Shown: positions 62,950 through 64,000 of the stretch, piece after piece
How positions within the stretch are numbered: position 1 is the stretch's first letter
Layout of the letters: every line of letters begins with the position of its first letter
NCBI GenBank assembly: GCA_022410635.1
Contig: JAJVDF010000001.1
Span: forward strand, 12,294,464-12,358,463
Length of the DNA stretch: 64,000 nt
Reading direction: 5' to 3'
Source: Tretioscincus oriximinensis
Taxonomy: Eukaryota > Chordata > Lepidosauria > Squamata > Gymnophthalmidae
Translations under genes and position numbers: made by a program
Notes under the pieces: model-generated
What the model was told of the DNA's origin: nothing
Seen by the model: only the letters and a program-made list of their open reading frames with translations
Database searches by the model: none

Positions 62950-63590
62950 AAGCTCTTATTCTTAAGAAATAATAATAAAACCTAGAATATATTCTTGGTT
63001 TGATAGTTCAAGGTGATTAAAACATTTATACATTCTGAATGTCCCTATAATTTCACTTTAACCTACACAATTAGTTCCAGCAAGACAAATTAGTGCTGAA
63101 ATCTGGCTGACAGCACAGTATAGTATTTTTATGCTCCCCCCTCCTTAAGGTTGTTTGTGTATTTACAATTTCTCCTCCCTCCCTCCCCCCCCCCAACATG
63201 TTCTCAGTTGCTAATTAGGTGTATTTCTCATGCAGCAATTTAAAATCTGCTAATTATCCTAGGAACTGAATATGAAAGGAAGAAAATCTCTCACTTATTA
63301 GCAAGAAACTGAGCTTAAAAGGTCAAGGAGCTACAAGTTGAAAGCAAAGCCCTAAATTAACTCCACAAACAAGTTCTTAAATCATTTTTCCCTTGTACCC
63401 CAAACTAACCACTGGATATTCCAAGCCACTCAGAGACTGGAAAAATGCCTGAACCTGCTGTCCAAATTGTACTCACAGAAAGGACAGAGCAGTCAGTAAT
63501 CACACTTCTCTGTTACATGACACCTTTTAGATCAGAAGCACGTTATTCTCCATAATACAAAAATTGTTGCATATAATAGAATCATGACAA
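62950..63590. other. No recognisable gene
   Basis: A C-run lies at 63185-63194. Nothing coding recognised. Confidence 0.4.
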
Positions 63591-63594
63591 ACTC

Positions 63595-63790
63595 CTGTTT
63601 GACTGCAAAGACATCATGGGCATTTCTATGTAGTTTTCTTGGCAGATGTACAGAAGTGGTTTGTCAGCCGACTTTAAGGCTGAGGACTGAGGAACTTGCA
63701 TCCCTTTCCTCTATCATTGTGCGAAAGTCACTCCCAGACTGCAGTTTTCTTGGCAGAGATGCAGAAGTGGTTTTCGGTGGCCTATTTTCA
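63595..63790 (-). mobile_element. Repeat body linked to the 5S-like SINE, two tandem pieces
   Basis: TTTCTATGTAGTTTTCTTGG, then CAGATGTACAGAAGTGG, and again CAGTTTTCTTGGCAGAGATG, CAGAAGTGGTTTTCGG at 63741-63776. The 5S-like head is not visible in either piece. Confidence 0.5.
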
Positions 63791-63894
63791 CAGACAGGGC
63801 GGGAATGAAATCGAGAGGGATAGATACAAGATGAATAAGGGGTTGAGTTTACATCTTTCTGGTTCTGTGGGGTGGCTGCTGATGAAATTCAGAC

Positions 63895-64000
63895 TATAGA
63901 ACAGTCTCCCCCTTGAGGTGTATGTGCAATTACGATCTCTGTATGCATTCAGAAAATGCTTGAAGACACATCTCTTTAACCCGTCCCTTTTGCTGAAAAA
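63895..64000 (+). mobile_element. L2-type LINE 3' fragment, runs off the window
   Basis: AACAGTCTCCCCCTTGAGG, TGTATGTGCAATTACGATC, TGTATGCATTCAGAAAATGC, TTGAAGACACATCTCTTTAACC. It matches the L2 layout at 8725-8790 and is cut by the window edge. Confidence 0.75.

Overview
This window looks like non-coding (intergenic or intronic) DNA from a vertebrate nuclear genome, most likely a squamate reptile. The basis is the repeat content: CR1-type LINEs whose 3' ends read TTATGTTCTT, L2-type LINE fragments ending in (AAAT)n, tRNA-derived SINEs of the Sauria-SINE style whose tails read GGGTATAAAAAC plus TTCTTC, and a SINE fragment resembling part of 5S rRNA in antisense. The host assignment is an inference from these families and was not tested against a database. 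I recognised no host protein-coding exon, tRNA, rRNA or CRISPR array. The only open frames with recognisable protein homology belong to decayed LINEs.

Layout. Bases 1-5600 are mostly unrecognised single-copy DNA. They hold a CR1 tail split by a short hAT-like inverted-repeat element (3169-3386) and an antisense SINE. Bases 5630-8948 are the main coding-like structure: an L2 3' end split by a much longer CR1 copy (5819-8560) that still shows reverse transcriptase blocks, the FADD box and the C-terminal domain, all broken by frameshifts. Inside that CR1 a 524-base segment is present twice, identical as far as I can read, with a single N at the junction. This is probably an assembly artefact. 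Bases 9000-36000 are scattered 5'-truncated CR1 and L2 tails, SINEs, simple repeats, an N gap bounded by the same 17-mer on both sides (13402-13470), an LTR-like segment (about 25980-26400), a near-perfect foldback (26923-27094), and an antisense LINE reverse transcriptase fragment with a YADD box, apparently interrupted by a GC-rich element (33140-34345). Bases 37000-49200 hold three related non-autonomous DNA elements with TAGGGTTGCCATAT-type ends and perfect or near-perfect 8-bp target duplications. One of them contains a 212-bp internal palindrome. Bases 49200-64000 again hold L2, CR1 and SINE fragments, paired hairpins at 56821-56931, and a second short hAT-like element with a perfect 8-bp target duplication (58702-58878).

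The genes do not work together as a system. The window is a layered record of transposition: L2 fragments host CR1 and SINE insertions, CR1 fragments host DNA-element insertions, and a LINE reverse transcriptase fragment appears to host another. The points most worth following are the two likely assembly artefacts and the two inverted-repeat DNA element families, whose target duplications can be read directly.
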